Part shown: positions 50,771-60,442 of the stretch, in pieces
How positions within the stretch are numbered: the stretch's first letter is position 1
Layout: each line of letters opens with the position of its first letter
DNA from: JALHFZ01 sp963674625
Lineage (GTDB): Bacteria; Synergistota; Synergistia; Synergistales; Aminobacteriaceae
Direction of reading: 5' to 3'
Assembly: GCA_963674625.2 (NCBI GenBank)
Contig: CAXXXO010000003.1
Location: forward strand, 124,001-188,000
DNA length: 64,000 nucleotides
Made by a program: the position numbers and the translations under genes
The notes under the pieces: generated by a model
The model's database searches: none
Told to the model about the DNA's origin: nothing
What the model saw: only the letters and a program-made list of their open reading frames with translations

Positions 50771-52117
50771 ATGAAATTCGTTGATTTTATTTCCATAGAG
50801 GTCCGGGGCGGCAGGGGCGGAAACGGATGCCTCAGCTTCCGCCGGGAGAAATTCATTCCAAAGGGCGGGCCTGACGGCGCCGACGGAGGCCGGGGCGGGG
50901 ATGTTCTTCTTGAAGCCGCTCCCGGGGCACTCACCCTTGCCGATTTCGAATACCAAAAGAAATTTCAGGCAGGCCACGGAGGCCCCGGAAAAGGGGGTCT
51001 CAAATCGGGCTTTGCGGGAGAGGATCTCGTGATCTCTGTTCCCTGCGGCACCATCGTCTACGACCGTGACACCGAAGAGATCATCGCCGACCTCGTTGAC
51101 CCCGGCGAGCGGGTTGTCGTGGCAAAGGGAGGCCGCCCAGGGAGAGGAAACACCCACTTTGCCAATTCCGTGCGGAAGTCCCCCCGTTTTGCCGAAAAGG
51201 GGGACGAAGGGCAGGAGCGGAATCTGCTGCTTGAACTCAAGCTCATCGCCGACGTAGGCCTCGTAGGGGTGCCGAACGCGGGAAAATCGAGCATCCTCGC
51301 TGCCATCTCAAATGCCCGGCCGAAGATCGCGGGATACCCCTTCACGACCCTGTCTCCGAATCTCGGAGTGCTCTCCGTAGACGATCAGAAAATCGTCCTT
51401 GCCGATGTGCCCGGCCTCATCGAAGGAGCCCACGAGAACAAGGGCCTTGGAATCTATTTTCTCCGCCATGTGGAACGGACTCGTTTCCTCGCCCATGTTC
51501 TCGACCTCGGTGAAGAGTCCCCTGAAGAAGTGATCCGCCAGTGGAGGATCGTGCGGGAAGAATTCCAGGCCTACAATGACGCCGCCGTGGATACCTTTCC
51601 GGGGGGTGAAGAGCGGGAAGATCTTCTCGACCGTCCCTACGTGGTCCTCGGAAACAAGATCGACCTTCCCGGAGCAAGGGAGAACGACAAAGCCGTCCGG
51701 GCCTTTATGGAGGAACAGGGCATTCCCTACTATTCCACGAGCGCCCTGACAGGAGAGGGAATAGACGAATTCATCGCCGTCGTGGCAGAACTCGTGAGAG
51801 CTCACGGAAGAGGGGAGGGGCCGACCCGTCTTGTACAGCCCGCTCAAAAGGAAACTGGGCGCCAGAGGAGAAAGCTTATGCCCGTGACCATCGTGAAGCT
51901 GCAGGACGGCTCAGGCTACAGGGTGATCCATCCCAACCTGGAGAGAACGCTGAAGCGCTATGACTTCGATCATGAGGATGCCCTGCTTAAATTTGCTCGG
52001 CTCATCAAGAAATTCCGCATCGAGGAAAAACTCGAGGAGAGCGGAGCGCAGAAGGGCGACAAGGTCTTCATCGGCGACCTCCAGTTCGATTTCGAGCCCG
52101 ACAGGGTTATGGAATAA
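50771..52117 (+). CDS. obgE: GTPase ObgE/CgtA
   Basis: 448-residue ribosome-assembly and stringent-response GTPase. Glycine-rich Obg fold (GGRGGNGCLSFRREKF), G-domain with GVPNAGKSSILAAIS and DVPGLIEGA, and a C-terminal OCT domain (residues about 360-440). The ATG at 50771 gives the canonical MKFVDF start. An in-frame ATG at 50717 with a better ribosome-binding site (GGGAGAT) would add 18 residues and cannot be excluded. The 170-base gap before it holds only a weak TATACT (50637-50642). Confidence 0.93.
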   Translation: MKFVDFISIEVRGGRGGNGCLSFRREKFIPKGGPDGADGGRGGDVLLEAAPGALTLADFEYQKKFQAGHGGPGKGGLKSGFAGEDLVISVPCGTIVYDRDTEEIIADLVDPGERVVVAKGGRPGRGNTHFANSVRKSPRFAEKGDEGQERNLLLELKLIADVGLVGVPNAGKSSILAAISNARPKIAGYPFTTLSPNLGVLSVDDQKIVLADVPGLIEGAHENKGLGIYFLRHVERTRFLAHVLDLGEESPEEVIRQWRIVREEFQAYNDAAVDTFPGGEEREDLLDRPYVVLGNKIDLPGARENDKAVRAFMEEQGIPYYSTSALTGEGIDEFIAVVAELVRAHGRGEGPTRLVQPAQKETGRQRRKLMPVTIVKLQDGSGYRVIHPNLERTLKRYDFDHEDALLKFARLIKKFRIEEKLEESGAQKGDKVFIGDLQFDFEPDRVME

Positions 52118-52130
52118 GGACTTTCGGGAT

Positions 52131-52787
52131 ATGACATCTCCTCTTTCAGGTACCGGCCGCAGCGAACTCCGGCAAATCGGCATAATGGGCGGAACCTTCG
52201 ATCCCATTCATTTCGGCCATCTCCTGGCTGCAGAGGAGAGCCGCTCCGCCCTCGACCTCGACGAGGTCATCTTCATCCCAGCTGGAGATCCTGCCCACAA
52301 GCGCCAGCGGAGGGTCGCCTCCCCGGAGGACCGGTATGTCATGACCCTTCTGACCACCCTGGGGAACAGGAACTTTACACCTTCGAGAATCGAGATCGAC
52401 CGGAAGGAACCGAGCCATACGGTGGACACTCTTCGGGAGATGCGGCACTGGTATGCCCCCGAGAAAGTTCTCTTTTACTTCATCACGGGACTCGACGCCG
52501 TGCTCGGCATCACGACGTGGAAGGAGTACGAAGCCCTTCCGGAACTGTGCCGTATCGTTGCCGTCAGCAGGCCCGGGTATCCCTCCCAGGAACTCGGAAA
52601 CCTCCCTGCGAAAATCCAGGAGGCCATCATTCCCCTGTCCATTCCGCTTCTTTCCATATCGAGCACAGAAATCCGGCAGCGGATCCACAGCGGCAGGAGC
52701 GTGAAATATCTCCTGCCGGAGACGGTGGAGCAGTATATCCACAAGAAGAAACTCTACCGTAAAAAGCTGGAGGATAATACCCCATGA
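52131..52787 (+). CDS. nadD: Nicotinate-nucleotide adenylyltransferase
   Basis: Makes deamido-NAD from NaMN and ATP, the substrate of NadE. 218 residues. Nucleotidyltransferase motifs: GGTFDPIHFGHLLAAE near the start and SISSTEIRQRI near the end. obgE-nadD-LCP-rsfS order is common in Firmicutes-like genomes. The end overlaps the LCP gene by 4 bases. Confidence 0.95.
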   Translation: MTSPLSGTGRSELRQIGIMGGTFDPIHFGHLLAAEESRSALDLDEVIFIPAGDPAHKRQRRVASPEDRYVMTLLTTLGNRNFTPSRIEIDRKEPSHTVDTLREMRHWYAPEKVLFYFITGLDAVLGITTWKEYEALPELCRIVAVSRPGYPSQELGNLPAKIQEAIIPLSIPLLSISSTEIRQRIHSGRSVKYLLPETVEQYIHKKKLYRKKLEDNTP

Positions 52788-54073
52788 AATTTCTGAAAGC
52801 AGCTCTTGTCGCAATTCTCGTCATATCCGCCGCCTTCGCCGGGGCCGCCCTAAGGGTGAAGAATTTCGTCGAGCCGAAGCCCCAGACGATCAGGGAGACC
52901 ATATCCTTTACCGAGGCCTCGGGGACAATCAACATTCTCCTCACGGGAATCGACGACGTGCAGGGAGGCAGGCGGGCAGACGCCGTCGCTTTCGTCGTCG
53001 TGGACATCGATAAAAAAATAGTCCGGGTCATGTCCATTCCCAGGGACACCCGGGTTCAGATCCCTGGAAAGGGATGGGAAAAAGCGGCCCACGCCTATGC
53101 CTACGGAGGAATCGATCTTCTGCGGGAGACGATCGTCAATTACCTGGGTCTCCCCATCAACTATTACCTCCTCGTAAACTACGACTCCTTCCCCTCCATT
53201 GTGGACCTCATCGGCGGGGTGGAAATCGACGTGGAGAGGCGCATGGTCTACAACGACTACGCCGGCAAGCTTTTCATCAATATTCCCAAGGGCCTCCAGA
53301 AGCTCACCGGCAAAACGGCTCTCCATTATGTGCGGTTCCGCCACGATGCCCTCGGGGACATCGGAAGGGTGAAGCGGCAGCAGGATTTCATCAAGGCCGT
53401 GCTTAAAAAAATTCAGACCCCCGCCATGATACCGAAAATTCCCGAGCTCGCAAAAAAGACCATCGATCTCGTGAACTCCGACATGACTCCGGCCCAGGCC
53501 CTGCAGCTGGCGTCATACCTGAGCGATCTGCCCCCTGAAAACCTTCATTTCTTCACCCTTCCGGGCAAGGCCGCCTATATATCCAACCTCAGCTACTGGA
53601 TCGGAGATATAGCAGCAGGGTCCGCCCTTCTTTCCGGAGCCGCGGAGACTCCTCCGACTGTTTCGGGAGACCGGGGGGAGTCGGATAGAGAAACCGAGCA
53701 AAAAGAACCGGAGATCTCCCTGGATCTCAAGGCCCTGATCTCGGCGGTGAAGACCCCCGTAGCCGTTCTGAACGGCGCAGGGGTGTCGGGACTCGGAAAG
53801 GACGCCGCCACGGCCCTCCAGAAGATCGGCGTGGACGTGAACCACATAGGCAACGCGAAGCACTATGATTACCGGACGACGACGATACAGTTTCCGGAAA
53901 AGGGAACGGGGGATGTGAGCGGCACGGCTTCCGCCCTGGGAAAAATTGTCGGCGTCAGCAGCCGCCTCATCACGAAAAGCTCCGCGGTCCCCCATGTCAC
54001 CCTCATCGTGGGAAAAGACCGGGAAGACGTACTGAACAGGCTGAAATTACTCTCCGAATCGCAGCAAAACTAA
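52784..54073 (+). CDS. LytR-CpsA-Psr (LCP) family envelope glycopolymer transferase
   Basis: 429 residues: N-terminal signal anchor (residues 5-24), LCP domain (about 45-200) with GIDDVQGGRRADAV, SIPRDTRV and the arginine-rich RFRHDALGDIGRVKRQQ, and a C-terminal LytR_C domain (about 315-425). LCP proteins attach undecaprenyl-linked glycopolymers to peptidoglycan. This fits the WecA-like and WecB proteins at 16-18 kb. The ATG overlaps the nadD stop. Confidence 0.92.
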   Translation: MKFLKAALVAILVISAAFAGAALRVKNFVEPKPQTIRETISFTEASGTINILLTGIDDVQGGRRADAVAFVVVDIDKKIVRVMSIPRDTRVQIPGKGWEKAAHAYAYGGIDLLRETIVNYLGLPINYYLLVNYDSFPSIVDLIGGVEIDVERRMVYNDYAGKLFINIPKGLQKLTGKTALHYVRFRHDALGDIGRVKRQQDFIKAVLKKIQTPAMIPKIPELAKKTIDLVNSDMTPAQALQLASYLSDLPPENLHFFTLPGKAAYISNLSYWIGDIAAGSALLSGAAETPPTVSGDRGESDRETEQKEPEISLDLKALISAVKTPVAVLNGAGVSGLGKDAATALQKIGVDVNHIGNAKHYDYRTTTIQFPEKGTGDVSGTASALGKIVGVSSRLITKSSAVPHVTLIVGKDREDVLNRLKLLSESQQN

Positions 54074-54119
54074 AATATTTGAAAAATAATATATAATTCT
54101 CAACGAAGGAAGTGAAGGA

Positions 54120-54479
54120 TTGAAGAAACAGGGAAACCCTCTGAAGGAATACGAATTTCTCTATGAAGCCCTCTCGGACAAGCGGGGACTTGACATCACC
54201 GCCCTTTACCTGGAAGACCTTTCGTCCGTGGCGGATACCTACGTGCTCGTGACGGCGAACTCCGACGTTCACATGGGCACCCTCCGGGACGCGGCACTGG
54301 AGGCATTGAAAAACAGGGGAATGCAGACCGCTGTCGAGGGGTACGACAGTGTCCAGTGGTGCCTTATCGATGCCGGAGACCTTCTCGTGCATGTTTTCAG
54401 CAAGGCAGGAAGGGATCATTATAAACTCGAAAAAATCTGGGGCGACGCTCAAACCTATCATTACACCTACAAAGACTGA
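54120..54479 (+). CDS. rsfS: Ribosome silencing factor RsfS
   Basis: 119-residue protein that binds L14 and blocks subunit joining when nutrients are scarce. Signature: LEDLSSVADTYVLVTANSD and WCLIDAGDLLVHVFSKAGRDHYKLEKIWGD. A TTG start follows GGAAGTGAAGG. A TATAAT-like hexamer at 54092-54097 may be a local promoter but lacks a -35. Confidence 0.93.
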   Translation: MKKQGNPLKEYEFLYEALSDKRGLDITALYLEDLSSVADTYVLVTANSDVHMGTLRDAALEALKNRGMQTAVEGYDSVQWCLIDAGDLLVHVFSKAGRDHYKLEKIWGDAQTYHYTYKD

Positions 54480-54517
54480 TTCCTTCTCCAGGATAATGAA
54501 ATGATTGATTTGGATAG

Positions 54518-54568
54518 AAAAAAAAGAGCGGATCAGCCCGGCGGGGGATTGAAGTCCGCTCTTTTTTT
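54518..54568. terminator. Bidirectional terminator between rsfS and tpiA
   Basis: AAAAAAAGAGCGGA pairs with TCCGCTCTTTTTTT around a 22-base loop. The flanking A- and T-runs let it act on both strands, as expected between convergent genes. Confidence 0.88.
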
Positions 54569-54604
54569 CGTCTTTACGTGTCCTATAATGTATCTTATGT
54601 TACA

Positions 54605-55396
54605 TTATTTCTTTTCCATGCCCTCCCGCCAGGCCTGGTAGATGTCAAGAAAGGAGTCCACTTTCAGTGAAGCTCCACCCACGAGGGCGCCGTCAATGTC
54701 CTTTTGGCTGAGAAGTTCTGCCGCGTTGGACGCCTTGACGCTGCCGCCGTACAGCACAGGGATGTGCCCGGAGGAAGGGAATTTCTTCTGCGCAAGCAGC
54801 CTGGCATGGGCGCAGACCTCCTGGGCATCTGAGGGACGGGCGTTTTTCCCTGTCCCTATGGCCCATACGGGCTCATAGGCCAGCACGAGGCGGTCTCCGT
54901 ACTTTTCTCCGAGCCCTTCAAAGGCTGAGGCGAGCTGTTCTTCCACCACGGCGGTGGTTTCTCCTGCTTCCCTTTGTTCGAGGGTCTCCCCGAAGCACAG
55001 GACGGAAGTCAGACCCAGCTGAAGGGACTTGTGCAGTTTCTTCGCCACGATGCCGTTGCCTTCGCCAAATATGTGTCTTCTTTCACTATGTCCGGCGAGG
55101 GCTGCAGAGGCTCCCGTCATAGCCGCCATCTTCAGGGACACTTCTCCTGTAAAAGCACCGGAATCCTCGAAATACCCGTCCTGCACTCCCGCACTCACAA
55201 TCTCCGTTCCTGAAATATTCTCGAGGACCGCGGAGAGGGAGAGAAAAGATGGAAAGAGACAGATCTTCAGATCGTCTTTCGAATAGATTCCGTGGAGGTC
55301 TTTCTGAAGGGTCTCGAGCAGAGAGCTGCAGTACTCCCCCGCCTCGGAGGGGATCATGTTCATCTTCCAGTTTCCGTAGAGCCATATCTTTTTCAT
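54605..55396 (-). CDS. tpiA: Triosephosphate isomerase
   Basis: Interconverts dihydroxyacetone phosphate and glyceraldehyde 3-phosphate; 263 aa. Active-site lysine in GNWKMN, His in AGHSERR, and Glu in AYEPVWAIGTGK. The start overlaps the pgk stop by 4 bases. It is the last gene of the long minus-strand run. Confidence 0.97.
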   Translation of the reverse strand: MKKIWLYGNWKMNMIPSEAGEYCSSLLETLQKDLHGIYSKDDLKICLFPSFLSLSAVLENISGTEIVSAGVQDGYFEDSGAFTGEVSLKMAAMTGASAALAGHSERRHIFGEGNGIVAKKLHKSLQLGLTSVLCFGETLEQREAGETTAVVEEQLASAFEGLGEKYGDRLVLAYEPVWAIGTGKNARPSDAQEVCAHARLLAQKKFPSSGHIPVLYGGSVKASNAAELLSQKDIDGALVGGASLKVDSFLDIYQAWREGMEKK

Positions 55397-56607
55397 TGAT
55401 TGCTCTCCTTTCCCTTTTCTTCGACCATGAGCGGCCCGATCCCGGGAAGATCCTTCCCCTCGCAGAATTCGAGGCTCGCTCCTCCCCCGGTGGAGACATG
55501 GGAGACCTCCCTGTCGAAGCCGAGGGCCTTCGCGGCTGAGGCAGTATCCCCTCCCCCGATGACGGTGGTGCCTCCTCTGCGGGTGCATTCGGCCACTCCT
55601 TCGGCGACCTTCCGGGTTCCGGAGGCGAAAAGGGGGTTTTCGAAGACTCCCATGGGACCGTTCCAGAGGATCGTCCTTGCTTCCGCGGCTTTTTCGGCGA
55701 AGAGACGGGCCGTCTCGGGGCCGATATCGAGGCCCATAAGGCCTTCCGGGATCTCCCGGGCCGGTACGGTACGGGCCCCCTCCTTCATATCCAGGGACGT
55801 GCCCGCAGTCACGTCCACGGGAAGAAGTATTTCCACTCCTGCCGCCTTTGCCCTGGACATCATCTCCCCGGCGAAGTCCGCCCGCTCCTTTTCAAAGAGA
55901 GATTTTCCTATGCTCCCTCCCCCGGCCTTCAAAAAGGTGAAGGCCATTCCTCCGCCGATGAGAATGGTGTTCACCCGGTCCATGAGATTTTCTATGACCC
56001 CGATTTTATCCGACACCTTGGCTCCCCCGAGAATGAGCACGAAGGGAGATTCCGGGTTCCGGCACGCTGCGCCGAGCATGTTCACCTCTTTCTGCAGAAG
56101 ATCCCCGGCGTAGGAGGGGAGAAATTCCATGACGGCGCTTGTGGATGCGTCAGCCCGGTGGGATGCGCTGAAGGCATCCATGACGAAAACATCGAAGGGA
56201 GCGGCGAGGGTCTCTGCGAAATACCGGTCGTTCTCCTGTTCTCCGGGGTAAAAGCGCAGGTTTTCGAGAAGAAGTACCTCTCCGTCCTTCAGGGCGGCGA
56301 TGGATTCCTTCACTTTCGGCCCCACGCAGTCTTCGCAGAAGACCGTGGGAACCGACAGGACTTTTTCCACCACCGGGGCGACATCCCTCAGGGAGAACGC
56401 GGCATCGTATTTTCCCTTCGGGCGCCCGAGGTGGGACGCCAGGGTCACCTTCGCACCGGCCTCGAGCAGCCTGCCGATGGTCTTTCCATGAGCTTCGATT
56501 CGGGTCGTATCGGAGACGCTTCCCTTCTCCATTGGAACGTTGAAATCCACCCGCAGCAGGACTTTTTTTCCCCGAACGTCCTTCTCGGTAAAACTCTTCA
56601 GTTTCAT
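55393..56607 (-). CDS. pgk: Phosphoglycerate kinase
   Basis: Glycolytic/gluconeogenic enzyme; 404 aa. Signature RVDFNVPMEKG at the N-terminus, LASHLGRPKG, LLLENLRFYPGE, and the C-terminal nucleotide site GGGDTASAA with STGGGASLEF. It overlaps whiA by 4 bases and tpiA by 4, so expression is tied to the regulators whiA and yvcK upstream. Confidence 0.97.
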   Translation of the reverse strand: MKLKSFTEKDVRGKKVLLRVDFNVPMEKGSVSDTTRIEAHGKTIGRLLEAGAKVTLASHLGRPKGKYDAAFSLRDVAPVVEKVLSVPTVFCEDCVGPKVKESIAALKDGEVLLLENLRFYPGEQENDRYFAETLAAPFDVFVMDAFSASHRADASTSAVMEFLPSYAGDLLQKEVNMLGAACRNPESPFVLILGGAKVSDKIGVIENLMDRVNTILIGGGMAFTFLKAGGGSIGKSLFEKERADFAGEMMSRAKAAGVEILLPVDVTAGTSLDMKEGARTVPAREIPEGLMGLDIGPETARLFAEKAAEARTILWNGPMGVFENPLFASGTRKVAEGVAECTRRGGTTVIGGGDTASAAKALGFDREVSHVSTGGGASLEFCEGKDLPGIGPLMVEEKGKESNQ

Positions 56608-57584
56608 GAAATTCCTCTCCTTTCCTTAAGTCCCTTTTTCTCACCCGCAGCTCCGCCGGGAATTTTTCTTTTTTCCCCGGGAGAGCTCCTTCCGGCAGCA
56701 AGGGGCGCCGTCATGTCCTCGAGCTTTTTCCACCGGTACTTGACGGTACTCTTGCTCACCGGGGGAGACAGCATTTTTCCCAGTTCCTCGAGGGTTACGC
56801 TCGGATTTTCCACCCTGGCGGAGACGAGATCCTTCAGGACCTGAGGAAGAAATTCGTACCGGGGCAGCTCGAGGGCTGCCCGGGCTATCTCCAGCTGCCG
56901 CGCCGCAGCATCCAGGCTTTTTCGTATATTGGACGAATCGCAGTTGACGATCTTGTTGGCCCAGTCCCGCATTGACCGGACGATGGCCTTTTCCTCCAGG
57001 GAAAGGGGGATTTTGACAAGGCCGAAGCGGCTCAGAAGAGTGACGATTTCCTCCTGGTTTCTCAGGGTAAGTTCATTCCGTCCAGAGACGACCCTCCGGC
57101 CGAAGACGACGCCCTCTCTTTTGAGGATCGCGGCTGCCCGCTTCTCTATTCTCCGGTCGGGAAGGAGAAAATTCATGTAGTATCCCGTTTTCGGAAGATA
57201 GAGGGATCCTGAGCTTCCCCAGAGGCCTTTGAGCCACTCCCGGTCCTCCCCTCTTCCTTCTTCTCCGCTGAAAAAGAAGGGAAGGAGGACAGACGGAAGC
57301 CGAAAGGCCACTTTTCCCCGGAAGGATTCCGGAATAGTGAGAAGTGAGCCGAACTTGGCCTCTCTGCCTATGGCTGATGCCTCCCAGAGCTTGTTCAGGC
57401 GCCGGAAGGTCCACAGTCTTCCGCTCGAGTAGATCCGGTCCCCGGCGGGGTCGCTCCTCCAGATCATTCCGTCGAGGATCCCCCTGATCTCGCTCTTCAG
57501 TTTTCCCGTCTCCGGCAGGGGGGAGCCTACCCACTCATCCCGCAGAAGGGAGGAGAAAGACTGTCCAGGAAGATTTCGCGCCAA
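56604..57584 (-). CDS. whiA: DNA-binding protein WhiA
   Basis: 326 residues: an N-terminal LAGLIDADG-homing-endonuclease-like fold (LKGLWGSSGSLYLPKTGYYM) and a C-terminal helix-turn-helix region (NKIVNCDSSNIRKSLDAAARQ, then VTLEELGKMLSPPVSKSTVKYR). In Streptomyces it controls sporulation genes; in other bacteria it affects cell division. The start is TTG preceded by AGGAGG. The C-terminal 35 residues are a basic, low-complexity tail. Confidence 0.9.
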   Translation of the reverse strand: MARNLPGQSFSSLLRDEWVGSPLPETGKLKSEIRGILDGMIWRSDPAGDRIYSSGRLWTFRRLNKLWEASAIGREAKFGSLLTIPESFRGKVAFRLPSVLLPFFFSGEEGRGEDREWLKGLWGSSGSLYLPKTGYYMNFLLPDRRIEKRAAAILKREGVVFGRRVVSGRNELTLRNQEEIVTLLSRFGLVKIPLSLEEKAIVRSMRDWANKIVNCDSSNIRKSLDAAARQLEIARAALELPRYEFLPQVLKDLVSARVENPSVTLEELGKMLSPPVSKSTVKYRWKKLEDMTAPLAAGRSSPGEKRKIPGGAAGEKKGLKERRGIS

Positions 57585-57589
57585 TTGCC

Positions 57590-58720
57590 TCAGTCCTCCT
57601 TCAGTTCCCGGCAGAGGCGTATCAGGATTTCCGACAGGGCGTGACCGTCATGACGGACGACGGAATCATCGATAACCCGTACAAAATTTCCTTTCAGCAG
57701 GACGCAGCCCATATTTTCAATCTGCTCCCGGTCGGTTTTTTTGAGAAAGAGGGGTTCGGCTCCCTCAAGACGGTATTTTTCCACCAGGATAGCCGGAATG
57801 TTTCCGTCGTTCACCACCACGTAGTCGGGAAAGGCTCCCATCGCGGAAGCTATCCACCGCACATGGTCAGCTATGGAAAAGTCCTCCGTCTCCCCGGGCT
57901 GGGTCATCAGATTGGCTATGTAGACCTTCGGAATGGAACAGCGCCTCAGCCGTTCCGCCACGGAGGAAATGAGAAGGTTCGGAAGAATGCTCGTGAAGAG
58001 ACTGCCCGGTCCGAGGACGATCACATCCGCCCCGTCAATGGACTGCAGTACGTCGGGAAGAGGTTTTGCGTCCCCGGGTTCGAGCCATATCTTTGCGATG
58101 TCCTTTCCCCTTTCTGAGATGGCGAGTTCTCCCCGGACTTTTTCGCCGTTCTTTGTCTCCGCGGAGAGGACGACCGATTCCGTGGTTACGGGAAGCACTC
58201 TTCCCCGTATTGCCAGGAGATGGTTCATCTCCTCCACGGCGAGACGGAAATCTCCGAACTGCTCAGAGATGGCGAGGAGCATGAGGTTCCCCAGGTTGTG
58301 CCCCGCGAGGCCCCCCCGGTCGAACCGGAAGTCGAGCAGTCTCTTGAGGGCGTTGTCGTTCTCCGCAAGGGCAACGATGCAGTTCCGCACATCGCCCGGG
58401 GGAAGAACTCCCCATTCTTCCCTGAGGCGGCCGGAGCTGCCCCCCTCGTCCGTTACGGTCACCACGGCGACGATATTGCGGGTGAAGCTTTTCAGCCCCC
58501 TGAGAAGGGAGGACAGTCCCGTACCTCCGCCAAGGGCGACCACGAAGGGACCCATGGACAGCCTGTATTCGATGGCCCGCTTCATTGCGGCCTTTCCGCC
58601 CCGGGAGGGGCGCATTCTGCGGCTGATGCCGCCCCTCTCCCGCAGGCGGAAGAAGAGAAAAAGGATAAGCCCCGTGAGCAGTCCCAGTCCGTAAATGAGG
58701 AGGGACGTCATTTTCACCAC
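57590..58720 (-). CDS. yvcK: Gluconeogenesis factor YvcK/GlmR-like, membrane-anchored
   Basis: 376 residues with an N-terminal transmembrane helix (about 5-24), then the CofD/UPF0052 domain: GGGTGLSSLLRGLK, VTVTDEGGSSGRLR, LGPGSLFTSILPNLL. YvcK binds UDP-sugars and directs carbon to cell-wall precursors in B. subtilis. The membrane helix is an addition relative to the B. subtilis protein. The start may be GTG 58720, GTG 58717 or ATG 58711. Confidence 0.9.
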   Translation of the reverse strand: MVKMTSLLIYGLGLLTGLILFLFFRLRERGGISRRMRPSRGGKAAMKRAIEYRLSMGPFVVALGGGTGLSSLLRGLKSFTRNIVAVVTVTDEGGSSGRLREEWGVLPPGDVRNCIVALAENDNALKRLLDFRFDRGGLAGHNLGNLMLLAISEQFGDFRLAVEEMNHLLAIRGRVLPVTTESVVLSAETKNGEKVRGELAISERGKDIAKIWLEPGDAKPLPDVLQSIDGADVIVLGPGSLFTSILPNLLISSVAERLRRCSIPKVYIANLMTQPGETEDFSIADHVRWIASAMGAFPDYVVVNDGNIPAILVEKYRLEGAEPLFLKKTDREQIENMGCVLLKGNFVRVIDDSVVRHDGHALSEILIRLCRELKED

Positions 58721-59601
58721 CCCTGATCCCGGGAGATGTCCCGGTGGCGGAGGGTCGCGCCTCCCGGGATGGAGCGAAAGTGTTCAAAGAGGCGCTCCGC
58801 CACGGCGACGGAACGATGCCGTCCTCCGGTGCAGCCGATTCCTATATGGAGATGGGTCTTTCCGGTGGCGAGATAGAGGGGAACGATGTTCTCGAGAAAG
58901 GAAAGGAGTTTTTCCCAGAACCCTTCAGCTCCCGGCGACTGCCAGATATACTTTCTCACCGGTTCGTCCTTTCCGGAGAGGTCCTGGAGGGAGGGGATAT
59001 AAAAGGGGTTCGTGAGGAACCGGACGTCGAAGACGAAATCGCAGTCCGCCGGAGGGCCGTATTTGAATCCGAAGGAGGTGAAAATGAGGGAGACGCCGAT
59101 GGAAGGATCTCCGAATTCCGACAGAAGTCTTTTCCGGATGTCTCCCATGGAGAGGGAGGTGGTGTCCAGGACCGTATCGGCCACCTCGAGAAGGGGCTTC
59201 AGCCTTGCCCTCTCCCGTTCGATTCCGTCGAGGAAGGACCCCTCCCCCGCAAGGGGGTGACGTCGGCGGGTAGCCTCGTACCGGCGGAGGAGGATTTCGT
59301 CCGAGGAGTCGAGAAAGAGGACGGATGTCCGGGGGCACTCTTTTTTGAGGACGGCCAGGGCAGAGGGAAAGTCGTCGAGAAGAGAATCTCCCCGTACGTC
59401 CATCACCGCGGCCACTCCGCACTGCACGGCGGCCCGGTGCTTCTCGAGTAGCACGAGAAGCTGGGAGAGAAGGGCCGGCGGTATGTTGTCGATGGCGAAC
59501 ATGCCCTGGTCCTCCAGGACCTTGAGGGCCGTGGTCTTCCCTGCCCCGGACATGCCGGTGATGATGACGCACTGTTTCACTCCCCGGCTTTCATTCTCCA
59601 T
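58714..59601 (-). CDS. rapZ: RNase adapter protein RapZ/YvcJ
   Basis: 295-residue P-loop protein; Walker A GMSGAGKTTAL near the start, then FGFKYGPPADCDFVFDVRFL and the C-terminal GIGCTGGRHRSVAVAE. In E. coli it delivers GlmZ RNA to RNase E to control GlmS; in Gram-positives the homologue YvcJ has GTPase activity. It heads the conserved rapZ-yvcK-whiA trio, 19 bases after mogA. Confidence 0.94.
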   Translation of the reverse strand: MENESRGVKQCVIITGMSGAGKTTALKVLEDQGMFAIDNIPPALLSQLLVLLEKHRAAVQCGVAAVMDVRGDSLLDDFPSALAVLKKECPRTSVLFLDSSDEILLRRYEATRRRHPLAGEGSFLDGIERERARLKPLLEVADTVLDTTSLSMGDIRKRLLSEFGDPSIGVSLIFTSFGFKYGPPADCDFVFDVRFLTNPFYIPSLQDLSGKDEPVRKYIWQSPGAEGFWEKLLSFLENIVPLYLATGKTHLHIGIGCTGGRHRSVAVAERLFEHFRSIPGGATLRHRDISRDQGW

Positions 59602-59620
59602 CCGCTCTTTGAACCTCCTC

Positions 59621-60442
59621 TCAAGGGGACACCGAGGCGCATTCCCCGCTCCAGCCGCAGAGTATCTCTATTCCGTGGCGGAGGGCAGGGGCGACGGAGG
59701 CGAAGCATTCCACGGCTCCCTTTTCGCTGCCCGGCAGGGAGATGATCAGCGTTTTTTTTCGCAGAACGGCATTGCTCCGGCTGAGAATGGCCCTCGGGGT
59801 GATCTTGAGGGACGCGAGCCGCATGGCTTCTCCTATACCCGGAACAGGCCGCTCCCCCACCTTGCGGAGGGCCTCGGGGGTTATATCCCTTGGGGAAAAT
59901 CCCGTTCCTCCCGTGGTCAGGATAAGATTGACCTCCTCGGAATCACTCCACCCGGCGAGCACCGAAGCCACCCTGTCGATTTCGTCCGGAACGATCTCCC
60001 GGAGAATGTCCTGCGCTCCGAGAAGGCGCACCATCCGCGCCAGGGCGGGGCCTGCGGTGTCCTCCCGCTCTCCCCTGCTTCCCTTGTCGCTGACCGTGAG
60101 AATGCCGGCCCGGAAGGGCCTGAGATACTCCACCCTTTGAGAGACGGCGAGGAATCCTCCCTCTTCCGGCGTAAGCAGCGGGAAGAGGAATTCCGTCGAG
60201 GGAGCCACCGAGAGAAGCACTTCTCCTGCACAGAGAAATCCTCCCGCCGGAGAATTTTCGAAAGGCAGGACGAGCCCCGCTCCTTCGGGGGGAAGCTCTT
60301 CCCTCCTCCCCGGAGGAAGAAGAAAGAGGGATCGCTTCCTTCCGTTGAAAGAGGGGGTTCCTGAACCGGAGAGACCGAGATAGCAGACAAAGGGGGAGGA
60401 AATTCTTCCCCCGTCGTTTTCGAGAATCTCAAGAATCCGCAT
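59621..60442 (-). CDS. mogA: MogA/MoaB-type molybdopterin protein with a MOSC-like N-terminal domain
   Basis: 273 residues. The C-terminal 160 residues are a MogA/MoaB domain (TVSDKGSRGEREDTAGP, LTTGGTGFSPRDITPEAL) that adenylylates molybdopterin before metal insertion. The N-terminal 110 residues show a loose MOSC-like pattern (GLVLPFENSPAGGFLCAGEVLL) without the usual conserved cysteine. The ATG at 60442 is favoured by AAGGGG; an earlier ATG at 60466 lacks a site. Confidence 0.82.
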   Translation of the reverse strand: MRILEILENDGGRISSPFVCYLGLSGSGTPSFNGRKRSLFLLPPGRREELPPEGAGLVLPFENSPAGGFLCAGEVLLSVAPSTEFLFPLLTPEEGGFLAVSQRVEYLRPFRAGILTVSDKGSRGEREDTAGPALARMVRLLGAQDILREIVPDEIDRVASVLAGWSDSEEVNLILTTGGTGFSPRDITPEALRKVGERPVPGIGEAMRLASLKITPRAILSRSNAVLRKKTLIISLPGSEKGAVECFASVAPALRHGIEILCGWSGECASVSP

